NCBI GenBank assembly: GCA_934464775.1
Contig: CAKSKG010000030.1
Span: forward strand, 1-24,948
From: an uncultured Oscillospiraceae bacterium
GTDB lineage: Bacteria; Bacillota; Clostridia; Oscillospirales; Ruminococcaceae
Direction of reading: 5' to 3'
DNA: 24,948 bases
The translations under genes were made by a program, and so were the position numbers. Position 1 is the first letter of the stretch; every line of letters begins with the position of its first letter. The notes beneath the pieces were generated by a model, which saw only the letters and a list, made by a program, of their open reading frames with translations, made no database searches and was not told where the DNA came from. This document shows, piece by piece, positions 14,581 through 21,643 of the stretch.

Positions 14581-15456
14581 ATGAGGAAATTCATAAATTG
14601 GTTATACGGCGTTCTGAAAAGATATACCGCCATAGCTGCGCTTATTGCTCTTCTGCTTGTCTGGTTCGGCGTTGATGCGGGACTTTATAAAAATTATGCC
14701 ATTATAATAGTCTATTTCATCACGGGCATACTTCCTGCGTGGATATGGTCCGCTTATGACTGGAAAAAGAATACTGTCAGAAAGTATGACAGCGGAATAA
14801 TCGGCAGCTGCTTCGGCGGCATCGACCGTGCTTCGCTGAAATTCAGAAAGGGCATGAGGTTCCTGTTTTCGGGCAGCTTCAATGCATCGCTGAACTGCTT
14901 TCAGGAAACGGCGGAGTTCAGGCTTACCGACCGTGAGACTGCCGTGCTGGATTTTTATACGGGAATGTGCTACCGCAATATGGGCTACCCCACCAATTCG
15001 GCGCAGTATTTCGTAAAATCAATTGCCGAGGGAATAAATCACCCCGACGCTTATCTTAATGCCGCAAGGGGATATTCCCGTGCGGAGTGCATAAACGAGG
15101 CCAAGGAGCTTTATGACAAGCTTTTTGAGCTGGATTATCACAAAATATACTACGATTTTTTATATACCGATATGGGCATGATGTATGTCCGCACACAGCA
15201 CCCCGATGAGGCTATCGGCTATTTTAATCAGGGCATTGAGGCAGGCATGGACGTGCAGTCGGCTTACGGCGGTCTTGCGCTGGCTTATCTGCTGAAAAAG
15301 GACGCCGAAAAAAGCTGCGAATATTACAGAAAAGCAGTGCTTTCAAATCTGCCCGACAGGGAGAGCTTTATTGCTTATTTCCGCGATTCGGCAGATGCCT
15401 GCGGAATGCATGATCTGCCTGTTCTGTCGGAAGAAACGGCAAAGACCGAAGCTTAA
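14581..15456 (+). CDS. TPR-repeat membrane protein
   Basis: A protein of about 291 residues of unknown function. It starts with a basic, amphipathic segment, then two transmembrane helices at roughly residues 13-33 and 38-60. The remaining cytosolic part contains at least three tetratricopeptide-like repeats (for example ETAVLDFYTGMCYRNMGY, YLNAARGYSRAECINEAKEL, QSAYGGLALAYLLKKDAEK), so it probably scaffolds protein contacts. Start choice is uncertain: ATG 14581 has only a distant GGAG (16 bases), and an in-frame GTG at 14548 lacks a well-placed ribosome site and nearly touches the SRP RNA. It precedes dnaX by 18 bp and may be in its operon. Confidence 0.75.
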   Translation: MRKFINWLYGVLKRYTAIAALIALLLVWFGVDAGLYKNYAIIIVYFITGILPAWIWSAYDWKKNTVRKYDSGIIGSCFGGIDRASLKFRKGMRFLFSGSFNASLNCFQETAEFRLTDRETAVLDFYTGMCYRNMGYPTNSAQYFVKSIAEGINHPDAYLNAARGYSRAECINEAKELYDKLFELDYHKIYYDFLYTDMGMMYVRTQHPDEAIGYFNQGIEAGMDVQSAYGGLALAYLLKKDAEKSCEYYRKAVLSNLPDRESFIAYFRDSADACGMHDLPVLSEETAKTEA

Positions 15457-15474
15457 TGAAAGGAAGGACGGAAA

Positions 15475-17094
15475 TTGTATCAGGCTCTTTACAGAAAATA
15501 CAGACCGTCTACCTTTGACGATGTAATATCCCAGCCCCACATAACCACAACGCTGAAAAATCAGCTTGTATCGGGAAAAACCGGTCACTGCTATCTTTTC
15601 ACGGGTTCAAGGGGAACGGGAAAGACCACCTGTGCAAGAATTTTTGCAAAGGCTCTTATCTGCGAGAATCCCAAGGACGGCGAGCCTTGTCTTGAGTGTC
15701 AGACCTGCCGTGATATGGAGGCGGAGCAGCTTTCCGATGTAATCGAGATAGACGCTGCCTCGAACCGAGGTATCGACGATGCACGTGAGCTGCGTGAAGC
15801 GGCAATTTATATGCCCGAGCGCTGCAAGTACCGTATTTATATAATCGACGAGGTGCATATGCTCACTTCGGAGGCGTTCAATGCACTGCTGAAGATCATT
15901 GAAGAGCCGCCGCCCCACGTTAAGTTTATTATGGCAACTACCGAGATACACAAGGTCTTGCCTACCATTCTTTCACGCTGTCAGCGGTTCGATTTCAGAC
16001 GCATCAGACCCGAGGATATCGCTTCACGTCTTGAATACGTTGCGGAACAGGAAAAAATAAAGCTGGAAAGCGACGCAGCTGCGCTTATTGCAAAGGCTGC
16101 CGACGGAGGAATGCGTGACGCTCTGTCCATTCTTGACAGGTGCATAGCCTTTTCCGAGGACGTCACTGCGGAGGTGGTTTCCGAAGCTGCGGGGATCGCA
16201 GGCAGGGATCATCTTTTCAATATGACGGAAGCTATGTGCAAAAAGGATATCTCCAAGGCGCTTGATATCATTTCCGATATATACGAATGCTCAAAGGATC
16301 TGGTGAAATTTTCATCGGAGCTGGCGGAGCAGTTCAGAAATATACTTGTCATGCAGAACACTCAGGGCGCAGAAAGGCTTATTGCCTGTATGCCGAATGA
16401 GCTTGAAATACTGAAAAGGTGCGCAGCCGAAACTCCGCCCGACTATGTGATGTCCGTGCTGGATTCACTGGGAAAATGCAGCGAGAGAATAGGCAGAAGC
16501 ACTTCAAAGCGCATCGAGCTGGAAATGACGGTTATCCGCATTTGCAGCGGAAATACGCAGCAGACAGCACAGTCAGCACCTGCGGATAATTCGGCGGTGC
16601 AGGCGGATAATTCGCTTCTTGCGGCAAGGGTTGCCGAGCTTGAGCAGATGATACGAGATATGCAGGCAAGGGGAGTTCAGCCTGTTCAGAGGGCGGCGGC
16701 AAAGCCTGCCGAAAGCAGATATGCTTCGCAGGATACCGTGACGGATACCTCAAAGATGAACAAGAATTCCATTGTACCGCTGGCGCAGTGGCCTGAGATA
16801 CTTGAAAAGTTTCAGGCGGTGTGCCCATCCGTATCGGGAACGCTCCATGGCTCGCAGGGATATGTTTCGGAGAATTATCTGCTGATAGTTACCGACAACA
16901 ATTTCTTCCTGTCGCTTCTGCGGAACAAGGAAAATTCCGAAAAGCTGCTTGAAACGGTCCGTTCCGTTACGGGCAGAACATATACCATACGTGCAAAATG
17001 CACGGCTCCCAGACCCGGCAGCACCGAGAACAAGCTTCCTGCGCTGCTGAAAAAGGCAGAGGAGGACAATATCCCCGTTGATACGGAAAAATAA
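15475..17094 (+). CDS. dnaX: DNA polymerase III subunit gamma/tau
   Basis: A 539-residue clamp-loader ATPase. Walker A is GSRGTGKT at residues 44-51; the four zinc cysteines are 63, 72, 75 and 78; IYIIDEVHML is Walker B and ILSRCQRFDF holds the arginine-finger motif. Residues about 370-420 are a low-complexity linker, and about 430-539 form a tau-type C-terminal domain expected to contact polymerase or helicase. The start is TTG 15475 with GGAAGGA 6 bases upstream, and the MYQALYRKYRP beginning matches the family exactly. No A-rich frameshift site like that producing gamma in E. coli is visible at a suitable place. Confidence 0.97.
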   Translation: MYQALYRKYRPSTFDDVISQPHITTTLKNQLVSGKTGHCYLFTGSRGTGKTTCARIFAKALICENPKDGEPCLECQTCRDMEAEQLSDVIEIDAASNRGIDDARELREAAIYMPERCKYRIYIIDEVHMLTSEAFNALLKIIEEPPPHVKFIMATTEIHKVLPTILSRCQRFDFRRIRPEDIASRLEYVAEQEKIKLESDAAALIAKAADGGMRDALSILDRCIAFSEDVTAEVVSEAAGIAGRDHLFNMTEAMCKKDISKALDIISDIYECSKDLVKFSSELAEQFRNILVMQNTQGAERLIACMPNELEILKRCAAETPPDYVMSVLDSLGKCSERIGRSTSKRIELEMTVIRICSGNTQQTAQSAPADNSAVQADNSLLAARVAELEQMIRDMQARGVQPVQRAAAKPAESRYASQDTVTDTSKMNKNSIVPLAQWPEILEKFQAVCPSVSGTLHGSQGYVSENYLLIVTDNNFFLSLLRNKENSEKLLETVRSVTGRTYTIRAKCTAPRPGSTENKLPALLKKAEEDNIPVDTEK

Positions 17095-17156
17095 GCTTAC
17101 AGCCGACCCGAACGGGTCTGTTTATAAAAACCAAAAAATTCAAAGGAGAAATAATA

Positions 17157-17504
17157 ATGAAAGCAAGATTACCTAAGGGCATGGGCGGCGGCGCTCAGAA
17201 TATGAACGGCATGATCAAGCAGGCACAGAAGATGCAGGAGCAGATCACAACTCTCCAGGAAGACATCGAGAACAGAGAGTTCACAGCAACAACAGGCGGC
17301 GGAGCTGTCAACCTCACAATGAGCGGCCGCAAGATCGTTAAGTCTCTCGAGATCAAGCCCGAGGTCGTTGACCCTAACGATATCGAGATGCTTCAGGACC
17401 TCATCATCAGCGCATTCAACGAGTGTGTTAACCAGATCGAGGAAGTTTCCGAAAATGAGATGGGCGCTATCACAGGCGGCGTTTCCTTCCCCGGCCTGTT
17501 CTGA
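17157..17504 (+). CDS. YbaB/EbfC family nucleoid-associated protein
   Basis: A 115-residue DNA-binding protein of the YbaB/EbfC family, almost always placed between dnaX and recR. The N-terminal helix (MIKQAQKMQEQITTLQEDIE) and the VNLTMSGRKIVKSLEIKPEVV and LQDLIISAFNECVNQIEE segments are typical. It forms a dimer that coats DNA. The gene follows AAAGGAG at 7 bases. Its codon choice looks more biased (CTC, ATC, AAG, GAG) than that of dnaX or recR, consistent with high expression. A short GACCCG-AA-CGGGTC palindrome at 17104-17117 lies in the gap after dnaX. Confidence 0.94.
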   Translation: MKARLPKGMGGGAQNMNGMIKQAQKMQEQITTLQEDIENREFTATTGGGAVNLTMSGRKIVKSLEIKPEVVDPNDIEMLQDLIISAFNECVNQIEEVSENEMGAITGGVSFPGLF

Positions 17505-17506
17505 TA

Positions 17507-18109
17507 ATGGCTGAAAGTACGGCTCTTCCCCTTGTGCTTCTGGCGGAGCAGTTCGCAAAGCTGCCCGGTATCGGAATGAAGTCGGCGCAGAGACTGGCAT
17601 ATTATGTTATGTCTATGCCCGAAGCAGATGCCGAGGATTTTGCTCAGGCGATACTCAATGCACGCAGCAAGGTCCATACCTGCCGCTGCTGCATGAATTT
17701 TACCGACAGCGAGCTTTGTCCCGTGTGTGCCGATGAAACGAGAGATCATTCAACGGTCTGCGTTGTGGAGGCTCCCAAGGACATAACCGCTTTCGAGCGC
17801 ACCAGAGAGTATAAGGGAGTTTATCATGTGCTGCACGGACTTATTTCGCCTATCGACGGTATCACTCCCGACAGTCTTAAAATAAAGGAACTGCTGGCGA
17901 GGATAAACGGGGGCGGCGTGAAAGAGGTCATAATGGCGGTGAATCCAACTGTTGAGGGCGATGCAACGTCAATGTATCTTTCAAGGCTGCTGAAACCGCT
18001 GGGTGTTAAGGTCACACGTCTTGCATTCGGTCTGCCTGTGGGCGGAACGCTTGAATATGCCGATGAAGTGACGCTTTTCCGCGCACTTGAAAACAGAAAC
18101 GAAATGTGA
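17507..18109 (+). CDS. recR: Recombination protein RecR
   Basis: A 200-residue protein of recombinational repair that works with RecO and RecF in loading RecA at gaps. In order it has the helix-hairpin-helix (KLPGIGMKSAQRLAYY), the zinc module with Cys59, Cys62, Cys71 and Cys74, and the TOPRIM domain (VCVVEAPKDITAFERT, then NPTVEGDATSMYLSRLL). The GLPVGGTLEYADEVTL end is characteristic. The start lies 2 bp after the ybaB stop and no independent ribosome site is obvious, so translation is likely coupled. Confidence 0.97.
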   Translation: MAESTALPLVLLAEQFAKLPGIGMKSAQRLAYYVMSMPEADAEDFAQAILNARSKVHTCRCCMNFTDSELCPVCADETRDHSTVCVVEAPKDITAFERTREYKGVYHVLHGLISPIDGITPDSLKIKELLARINGGGVKEVIMAVNPTVEGDATSMYLSRLLKPLGVKVTRLAFGLPVGGTLEYADEVTLFRALENRNEM

Positions 18110-18128
18110 TATAACAAATGTTATACAG

Positions 18129-18163
18129 GCTGCTGTGCCGATTTTCGGTGCGGCAGCTTTTTC
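18129..18163 (+). terminator. Terminator after recR
   Basis: GCTGCTGTGCCGA, a TTT loop and TCGGTGCGGCAGC pair over nearly their whole length and are followed by TTTTTC. Confidence 0.85.
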
Positions 18164-18184
18164 TTTTATTTTACGAGTGCATAT

Positions 18185-18216
18185 AAAAAGAGAGCATAAG
18201 CCAAAGCCATGCTCTC
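18185..18216 (-). terminator. Terminator of the ATPase/small-protein unit
   Basis: On the minus strand GAGAGCAT, an 11-nt loop and ATGCTCTC are followed by T5. It lies just after the stop of the 56-residue gene and convergent to recR. Confidence 0.85.
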
Positions 18217-18229
18217 CGATAAGATCAAA

Positions 18230-18400
18230 TCAGATATTTGAGATAAGTATTACCGCAGAAATGATCGTGACGACCGCCCCTATTGCGGAAATAGTGCCGT
18301 AGATCTTCTTTGAATTTTCCTCTTTGTCGTTTTTGAGGTAGTATATTCCTGCGATCACTACCATAAGTCCGATGATGATTCCGATTATTCCTGTTATCAT
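18230..18400 (-). CDS. 56-residue two-helix membrane protein coupled to ATPase
   Basis: Reading the minus strand from ATG 18400 to TGA 18230 gives 56 residues beginning MITGIIGIIIGLMVVIAGIY. There is a hydrophobic helix at about 3-22, a short polar, charged loop (LKNDKEENSKKIYG) and a second helix at about 36-55. The ATG uses the final A of the ATPase stop codon (TAATG), the classic arrangement for coupled translation, and a terminator follows directly. Its codon use resembles its neighbours. I do not recognise the family. By position and form it could be a small regulator or accessory subunit of the P-type ATPase, as KdpF or MgtR-like peptides are for other pumps, but that is inference. Confidence 0.78.
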   Translation of the reverse strand: MITGIIGIIIGLMVVIAGIYYLKNDKEENSKKIYGTISAIGAVVTIISAVILISNI

Positions 18401-20283
18401 TATTTATTTCTCTCTTTCCATTTTAAAAGCAGTGCGGAGTTTATTATTACCAGTACCGAGCCGCAGTTGTGGACAAGTGCTCCTATGACAGGGTTCAGTA
18501 CAGCGGTTATCGCAAGAACTATCGCCGTGAAATTCAGCAGCATTGAGAATGTGAGATTGACTTTTATTGTTGTCATCATTCGCTTTGAAAGGGCAATGAG
18601 GTGTGGAAGCTCCTTTACCTCATCATCAACAAGTGCAATGTCGGCTGCGTCTACCGCAATATCGCTGCCGACTCCGCCCATTGCTATGCCCACATCGGCG
18701 GTTTTAAGTGCGGGGGCATCGTTTATTTCGTCACCGATCATAGCTGTAGAGCCGTTTTTCCGATACTCGGATATGTAATTCATTTTGTCCTCGGGCAGAC
18801 AGTTTGCCTTTACCTGAATTATGCCAAGCTTACGGGCGATATTTTTTGCTGCATTTTCATTGTCTCCCGTCAGCAGAACCGGCTCAACTCCCAGCTCTTT
18901 AAGGCGTTTTATCATGCTGCGGCTTTCGGGTCGAAGCGTATCGGAAAGAACAATGAAGCCTGCGGTCACGCCGTCATATGCCGTGAATATTACAGTGGAG
19001 CCTTTTTGTATATAAGCATCGGCTTTTTCAAGGATATTCTCGGGGACGGATATGCCGTTTTCGGCAAGAAGCTTGATATTTCCTGCGAGAATTTCTCTGC
19101 CGCTGACCGTTCCCTTGATGCCCTTTCCTGCGTTCATTGAGAAATCCTCCGCTTTGGGGATATTTATTGTAAGCCCCTTTTCCTTTGCGGAGCGGAGTAT
19201 CGCTTTTCCGAGAGGGTGCTCGGAATAATTTTCGGCAACTGCGGTAAGGGCAAGAAGCTCGTCACTTCTCATGCTTACTGCGTAAATATCTGTGACCTCG
19301 GGCTTGCCGTAGGTGAGTGTGCCTGTTTTGTCGAAGCATATCATTTTTATTTTGGCAAGTCTTTCAAGAGCGTCGCCCTCACGGACAAGAAAGCCGTGCT
19401 TTGTAACATTTCCTATGCCTGCCATGATAGCCGTAGGCGTTGCCAGAACAAGCGAGCAGGGGCAGAATACAACAAGTATGGTAACTGCTCGGATTATCTC
19501 GCCGCTTATTGCCCATGTGAGAGCCGCCGCAGTCAGGGCGATTATCACTATCCATGTTGCCCATCTGTCCGCAAGTCCGACTATCTTTGCCTTGCCTGCA
19601 TCGGCTGACTGAACGAGCCTTATCATTCGCTGTATAGAGGAATCCTCGCCTACCTTTGAAGCCTTCATCTCGAATGCGCCGAACTGATTTACCGTTCCCG
19701 AGGACACCTCATCGCCGACGGTCTTGTCCACGGGCAGAGATTCGCCTGTCATTACCGCCTGATCGACGCTTGTTTCTCCCGAGATTATTATGCCGTCAAC
19801 GGCTATCGTCTCGCCCGGGAGCACACGGAGAATATCGCCTACCTTGACATTTTCCGCAGGAATTATCTGCTCCTTTCCGTCGGAGATTATCCTTGCGGTA
19901 CGGGGAGTGAGGTGGACAAGCTTTTCAATGCCTGCCATAGCCTTTGCAACGGTAAGATCTTCAAGCAGACCTCCCAGCTGCATGATAAATGCAACCTCGC
20001 CTGCCGCAAAATCCTCGCCTATGCATACGGAAGCGATAAGCGCAAGGGACACCAGAACGTCCGCCTTGATGTCAAATTCCGTCACAAGCCCTATCACTGC
20101 TTCAAGTATTATCGGCACGCCGCAGAGGATAATAGCAACCCACGATATATTGAACGGCAGTATATCATCGGGATCTGCAAGACTGATGATAAGCGATATC
20201 GCAGAAATAATGAGAAAGGCGATGTCCTTTTTTGTACCGCCGATCTCAAGCAGCTCCTCAAGTTTTTTCATAAGCTTTTTCAT
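18400..20283 (-). CDS. Heavy-metal P1B-type ATPase without HMA domain
   Basis: A 627-residue membrane pump expected to export a metal ion using ATP. Visible motifs: TGES (179-182) in the actuator domain, CPC (274-276) in the ion-path helix within CPCSLVLATPTAI, the phosphorylated Asp318 in DKTGTLT, the HP pair at 356-357, and TGDN at about 472. The usual GDGINDAP hinge reads GDEINDAP, with Glu519 for Gly. There is no N-terminal heavy-metal-associated domain, which explains the short length. The last helix reads HNCGSVLVIINSALLL, unlike the copper (MxxSS) or classical zinc (DxG) signatures, so the metal cannot be assigned. The csoR gene and its operators immediately upstream suggest copper(I) or a similar soft metal. 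Confidence 0.9.
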   Translation of the reverse strand: MKKLMKKLEELLEIGGTKKDIAFLIISAISLIISLADPDDILPFNISWVAIILCGVPIILEAVIGLVTEFDIKADVLVSLALIASVCIGEDFAAGEVAFIMQLGGLLEDLTVAKAMAGIEKLVHLTPRTARIISDGKEQIIPAENVKVGDILRVLPGETIAVDGIIISGETSVDQAVMTGESLPVDKTVGDEVSSGTVNQFGAFEMKASKVGEDSSIQRMIRLVQSADAGKAKIVGLADRWATWIVIIALTAAALTWAISGEIIRAVTILVVFCPCSLVLATPTAIMAGIGNVTKHGFLVREGDALERLAKIKMICFDKTGTLTYGKPEVTDIYAVSMRSDELLALTAVAENYSEHPLGKAILRSAKEKGLTINIPKAEDFSMNAGKGIKGTVSGREILAGNIKLLAENGISVPENILEKADAYIQKGSTVIFTAYDGVTAGFIVLSDTLRPESRSMIKRLKELGVEPVLLTGDNENAAKNIARKLGIIQVKANCLPEDKMNYISEYRKNGSTAMIGDEINDAPALKTADVGIAMGGVGSDIAVDAADIALVDDEVKELPHLIALSKRMMTTIKVNLTFSMLLNFTAIVLAITAVLNPVIGALVHNCGSVLVIINSALLLKWKERNK

Positions 20284-20343
20284 GATCTTTCCTTTCCGAA
20301 TATCGGCTTAAAAGTTCGATATTCCTTTTTTTAAAGCCTAAAC

Positions 20344-20402
20344 TACCCATGGGGGTATCGGTTCTTTGATTGCATTATACCATAGGGGGTATAAGTTGTC
20401 AA
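20344..20402 (-). promoter_or_regulatory. ATPase promoter with two CsoR-like operators
   Basis: On the minus strand, TTGACA (20402-20397), 17-bp spacer, TATAAT (20379-20374). The spacer contains TACCCCCTATGGTA (20391-20378), and a second, related site TACCCCCATGGGTA lies at 20357-20344, 34 bp downstream centre to centre. Both are G/C-tract pseudo-palindromes of the form recognised by CsoR-family repressors. A repressor on the first site would sit between the -35 and -10. Confidence 0.82.
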
Positions 20403-20412
20403 GAGGATAAAA

Positions 20413-20440
20413 TAAAAAAGCAGCCAAAAATGGCTGCTTT
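20413..20440 (-). terminator. Terminator of csoR
   Basis: On the minus strand, AAGCAGCCA, a T4 loop and TGGCTGCTT run into TTTTATTTT. It separates csoR from the ATPase promoter. Confidence 0.85.
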
Positions 20441-20453
20441 CCAAAAGCTTATT

Positions 20454-20726
20454 TTACTGCATATTGGCGAATCTTTCGATAGCCTTTGTAAAATTGGCGA
20501 TCTCTTCGGTGTCGCCCCGTTCAACTGCATCTCTGATGCAGTGGTTGATGTGACCCTCCAAAACGACCTGACCTGCCTTGTTCAGCGCAGATTTTGCGGC
20601 GTTTATCTGAGAAAGAATATCCTCGCAGGGAACGTCCTCGTCTATCATGCGGTCAATGGCATTCACCTGACCGATTATTTTTTTCAGCCGTCTGTGCAGA
20701 TTATCTGCGTCCATACATTTCTTCAT
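20454..20726 (-). CDS. csoR: CsoR family metal-sensing repressor
   Basis: A 90-residue all-helical repressor of the CsoR/RcnR/FrmR (DUF156) family. The ligand positions fit the copper(I)-sensing Cys-His-Cys set: Cys34 in DVPCEDIL, His59 and Cys63 in LEGHINHC. The family binds DNA as the apo tetramer and leaves it on metal binding. It has its own promoter and terminator and lies directly upstream of the operator-bearing ATPase promoter, so it almost certainly regulates that pump. The csoR promoter itself lacks the G-tract operator, so autorepression is not evident. The symbol is given for the family; copper specificity is inferred from ligands. Confidence 0.9.
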   Translation of the reverse strand: MKKCMDADNLHRRLKKIIGQVNAIDRMIDEDVPCEDILSQINAAKSALNKAGQVVLEGHINHCIRDAVERGDTEEIANFTKAIERFANMQ

Positions 20727-20762
20727 AGCCGTTTCCTTTCACGTCAATTGATATTTTAGAAT

Positions 20763-20791
20763 ATTATAGCAGATAAAAATGCTCTTGTCAA
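20763..20791 (-). promoter_or_regulatory. Sigma-A promoter of csoR
   Basis: On the minus strand, TTGACA (20791-20786), 17-bp spacer, TATAAT (20768-20763), both perfect. Confidence 0.85.
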
Positions 20792-20820
20792 GAAAGGATA
20801 GCCTGCGGCACGAATGCACA

Positions 20821-21387
20821 TTATACAGTATCATTGGGGATAGACTTTATAATTTTAGCGGGAATTCCGCCTGCAAGGCAGTTGTCGGGAATGTCCTTTG
20901 TGACCACTGCGCCTGCTGCGACAACAACATTGTTTCCGATGCTTACTCCCGGAAGTATAGTTACATTTCCGCCGATCCACACATCATCGCCGATATGCAC
21001 AGGCTTTGCAAATGCCATGTGTTGACGCCTTGCCATAGGCGTGACAGGGTTACCCACTGTTGTTATCAGTGTATTTGGTCCGATCATTACGTTGTTTCCG
21101 ATATAGACCTCTCGTATGTCAAGTATGGTAAGGTTATAATTTCCTGTAAAATTGTCTCCGATGAATATTTTTTTGCCGTTGTCGCAGTTAAAGGTCTTTG
21201 CTATCCATACCTTTTCGCCAACACTGCCCAGCATGGCTTTCAGCTGTGCATACTGAGCGTCATAATCGGTATCGTCAATAGCATTGTATTTTCTGCACTG
21301 AACAACTGCATTTTCCTTTCTTGCTTCCACCTCGGGGTCATCATAGCAGTATTCCAGCCCCGCTTCAAGCTTTTCGATTTCAGTCAT
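20821..21387 (-). CDS. Maa/LacA-like sugar O-acetyltransferase, His-to-Asn variant
   Basis: A 188-residue left-handed beta-helix protein of the maltose/galactoside acetyltransferase group, which moves acetyl from acetyl-CoA to sugar hydroxyls. Residues 1-50 form the N-terminal helical cap (MTEIEKLEAGLEY). Hexapeptide repeats follow, including VYIGNNVMIGPN and VWIGGNVTILPGVSIGNN, ending in AGGIPAKIIK. The segment normally reading TGHPV, with the catalytic His, reads VGNPV here, with Asn113 (codon AAC). Catalysis by the standard mechanism is therefore doubtful. ATG 21387 is chosen because GGAG lies 9 bases upstream and the family starts there; a frame opening at a GTG 33 bp earlier is rejected. 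Confidence 0.87.
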   Translation of the reverse strand: MTEIEKLEAGLEYCYDDPEVEARKENAVVQCRKYNAIDDTDYDAQYAQLKAMLGSVGEKVWIAKTFNCDNGKKIFIGDNFTGNYNLTILDIREVYIGNNVMIGPNTLITTVGNPVTPMARRQHMAFAKPVHIGDDVWIGGNVTILPGVSIGNNVVVAAGAVVTKDIPDNCLAGGIPAKIIKSIPNDTV

Positions 21388-21423
21388 TTTTATCATCTCC
21401 GTGAGCATATGAACTTCCACTTA

Positions 21424-21452
21424 ATTATATCAAACGCAAAAACGGCTGTCAA
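21424..21452 (-). promoter_or_regulatory. Sigma-A promoter of acetyltransferase gene
   Basis: On the minus strand, TTGACA (21452-21447), 17-bp spacer, TATAAT (21429-21424). It lies 29 bp from the end of the MITE copy. Confidence 0.85.
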
Positions 21453-21480
21453 GAGACGATCATTTTCAGCTGCCGTGCTT

Positions 21481-21643
21481 AGAACCTGTCTTCATAAGCA
21501 TATGCACACGTCTTTTCGGCAAATTTTGCTGCATACTGCGTTAAAAATCCTTGCCGTGCGGCAGCACGCCTGCGGATTTTTGCCTTGTCTGCAACAAAAT
21601 TATGCTCGAAAATCCGCATACATTTCTTATGAAGACAGGTTCT
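21481..21643. mobile_element. MITE-like element, copy 2 (163 bp)
   Basis: The ends AGAACCTGTCTTCATAAG (21481-21498) and CTTATGAAGACAGGTTCT (21626-21643) are perfect 18-bp inverted repeats. If the element proper starts at GAACC and ends at GGTTC, it is flanked on both sides by TTA, a possible 3-bp target duplication of the kind made by some IS5-group transposases. Inside is a nested stem (AAAAATCC/GGATTTTT, CGTGC/GCACG). Both strands carry open frames, but the changes between the two copies are mostly amino-acid changing, so it is probably noncoding. It overlaps the 3' end of the YibE/F gene. Confidence 0.85.

Noticed and set aside
15475..17094. Programmed frameshift in dnaX producing a gamma form (AAAAAG near 16240)
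   Set aside because: The A-run is only five long, sits in the middle of domain III rather than near the tau junction, and has no following stem or early stop in the new frame.
16240..18109. A tRNA or further RNA gene in the dnaX-recR stretch
   Set aside because: No cloverleaf-like arms or CCA-type ends were seen; the stretch is fully coding apart from a small hairpin at 17104-17117.
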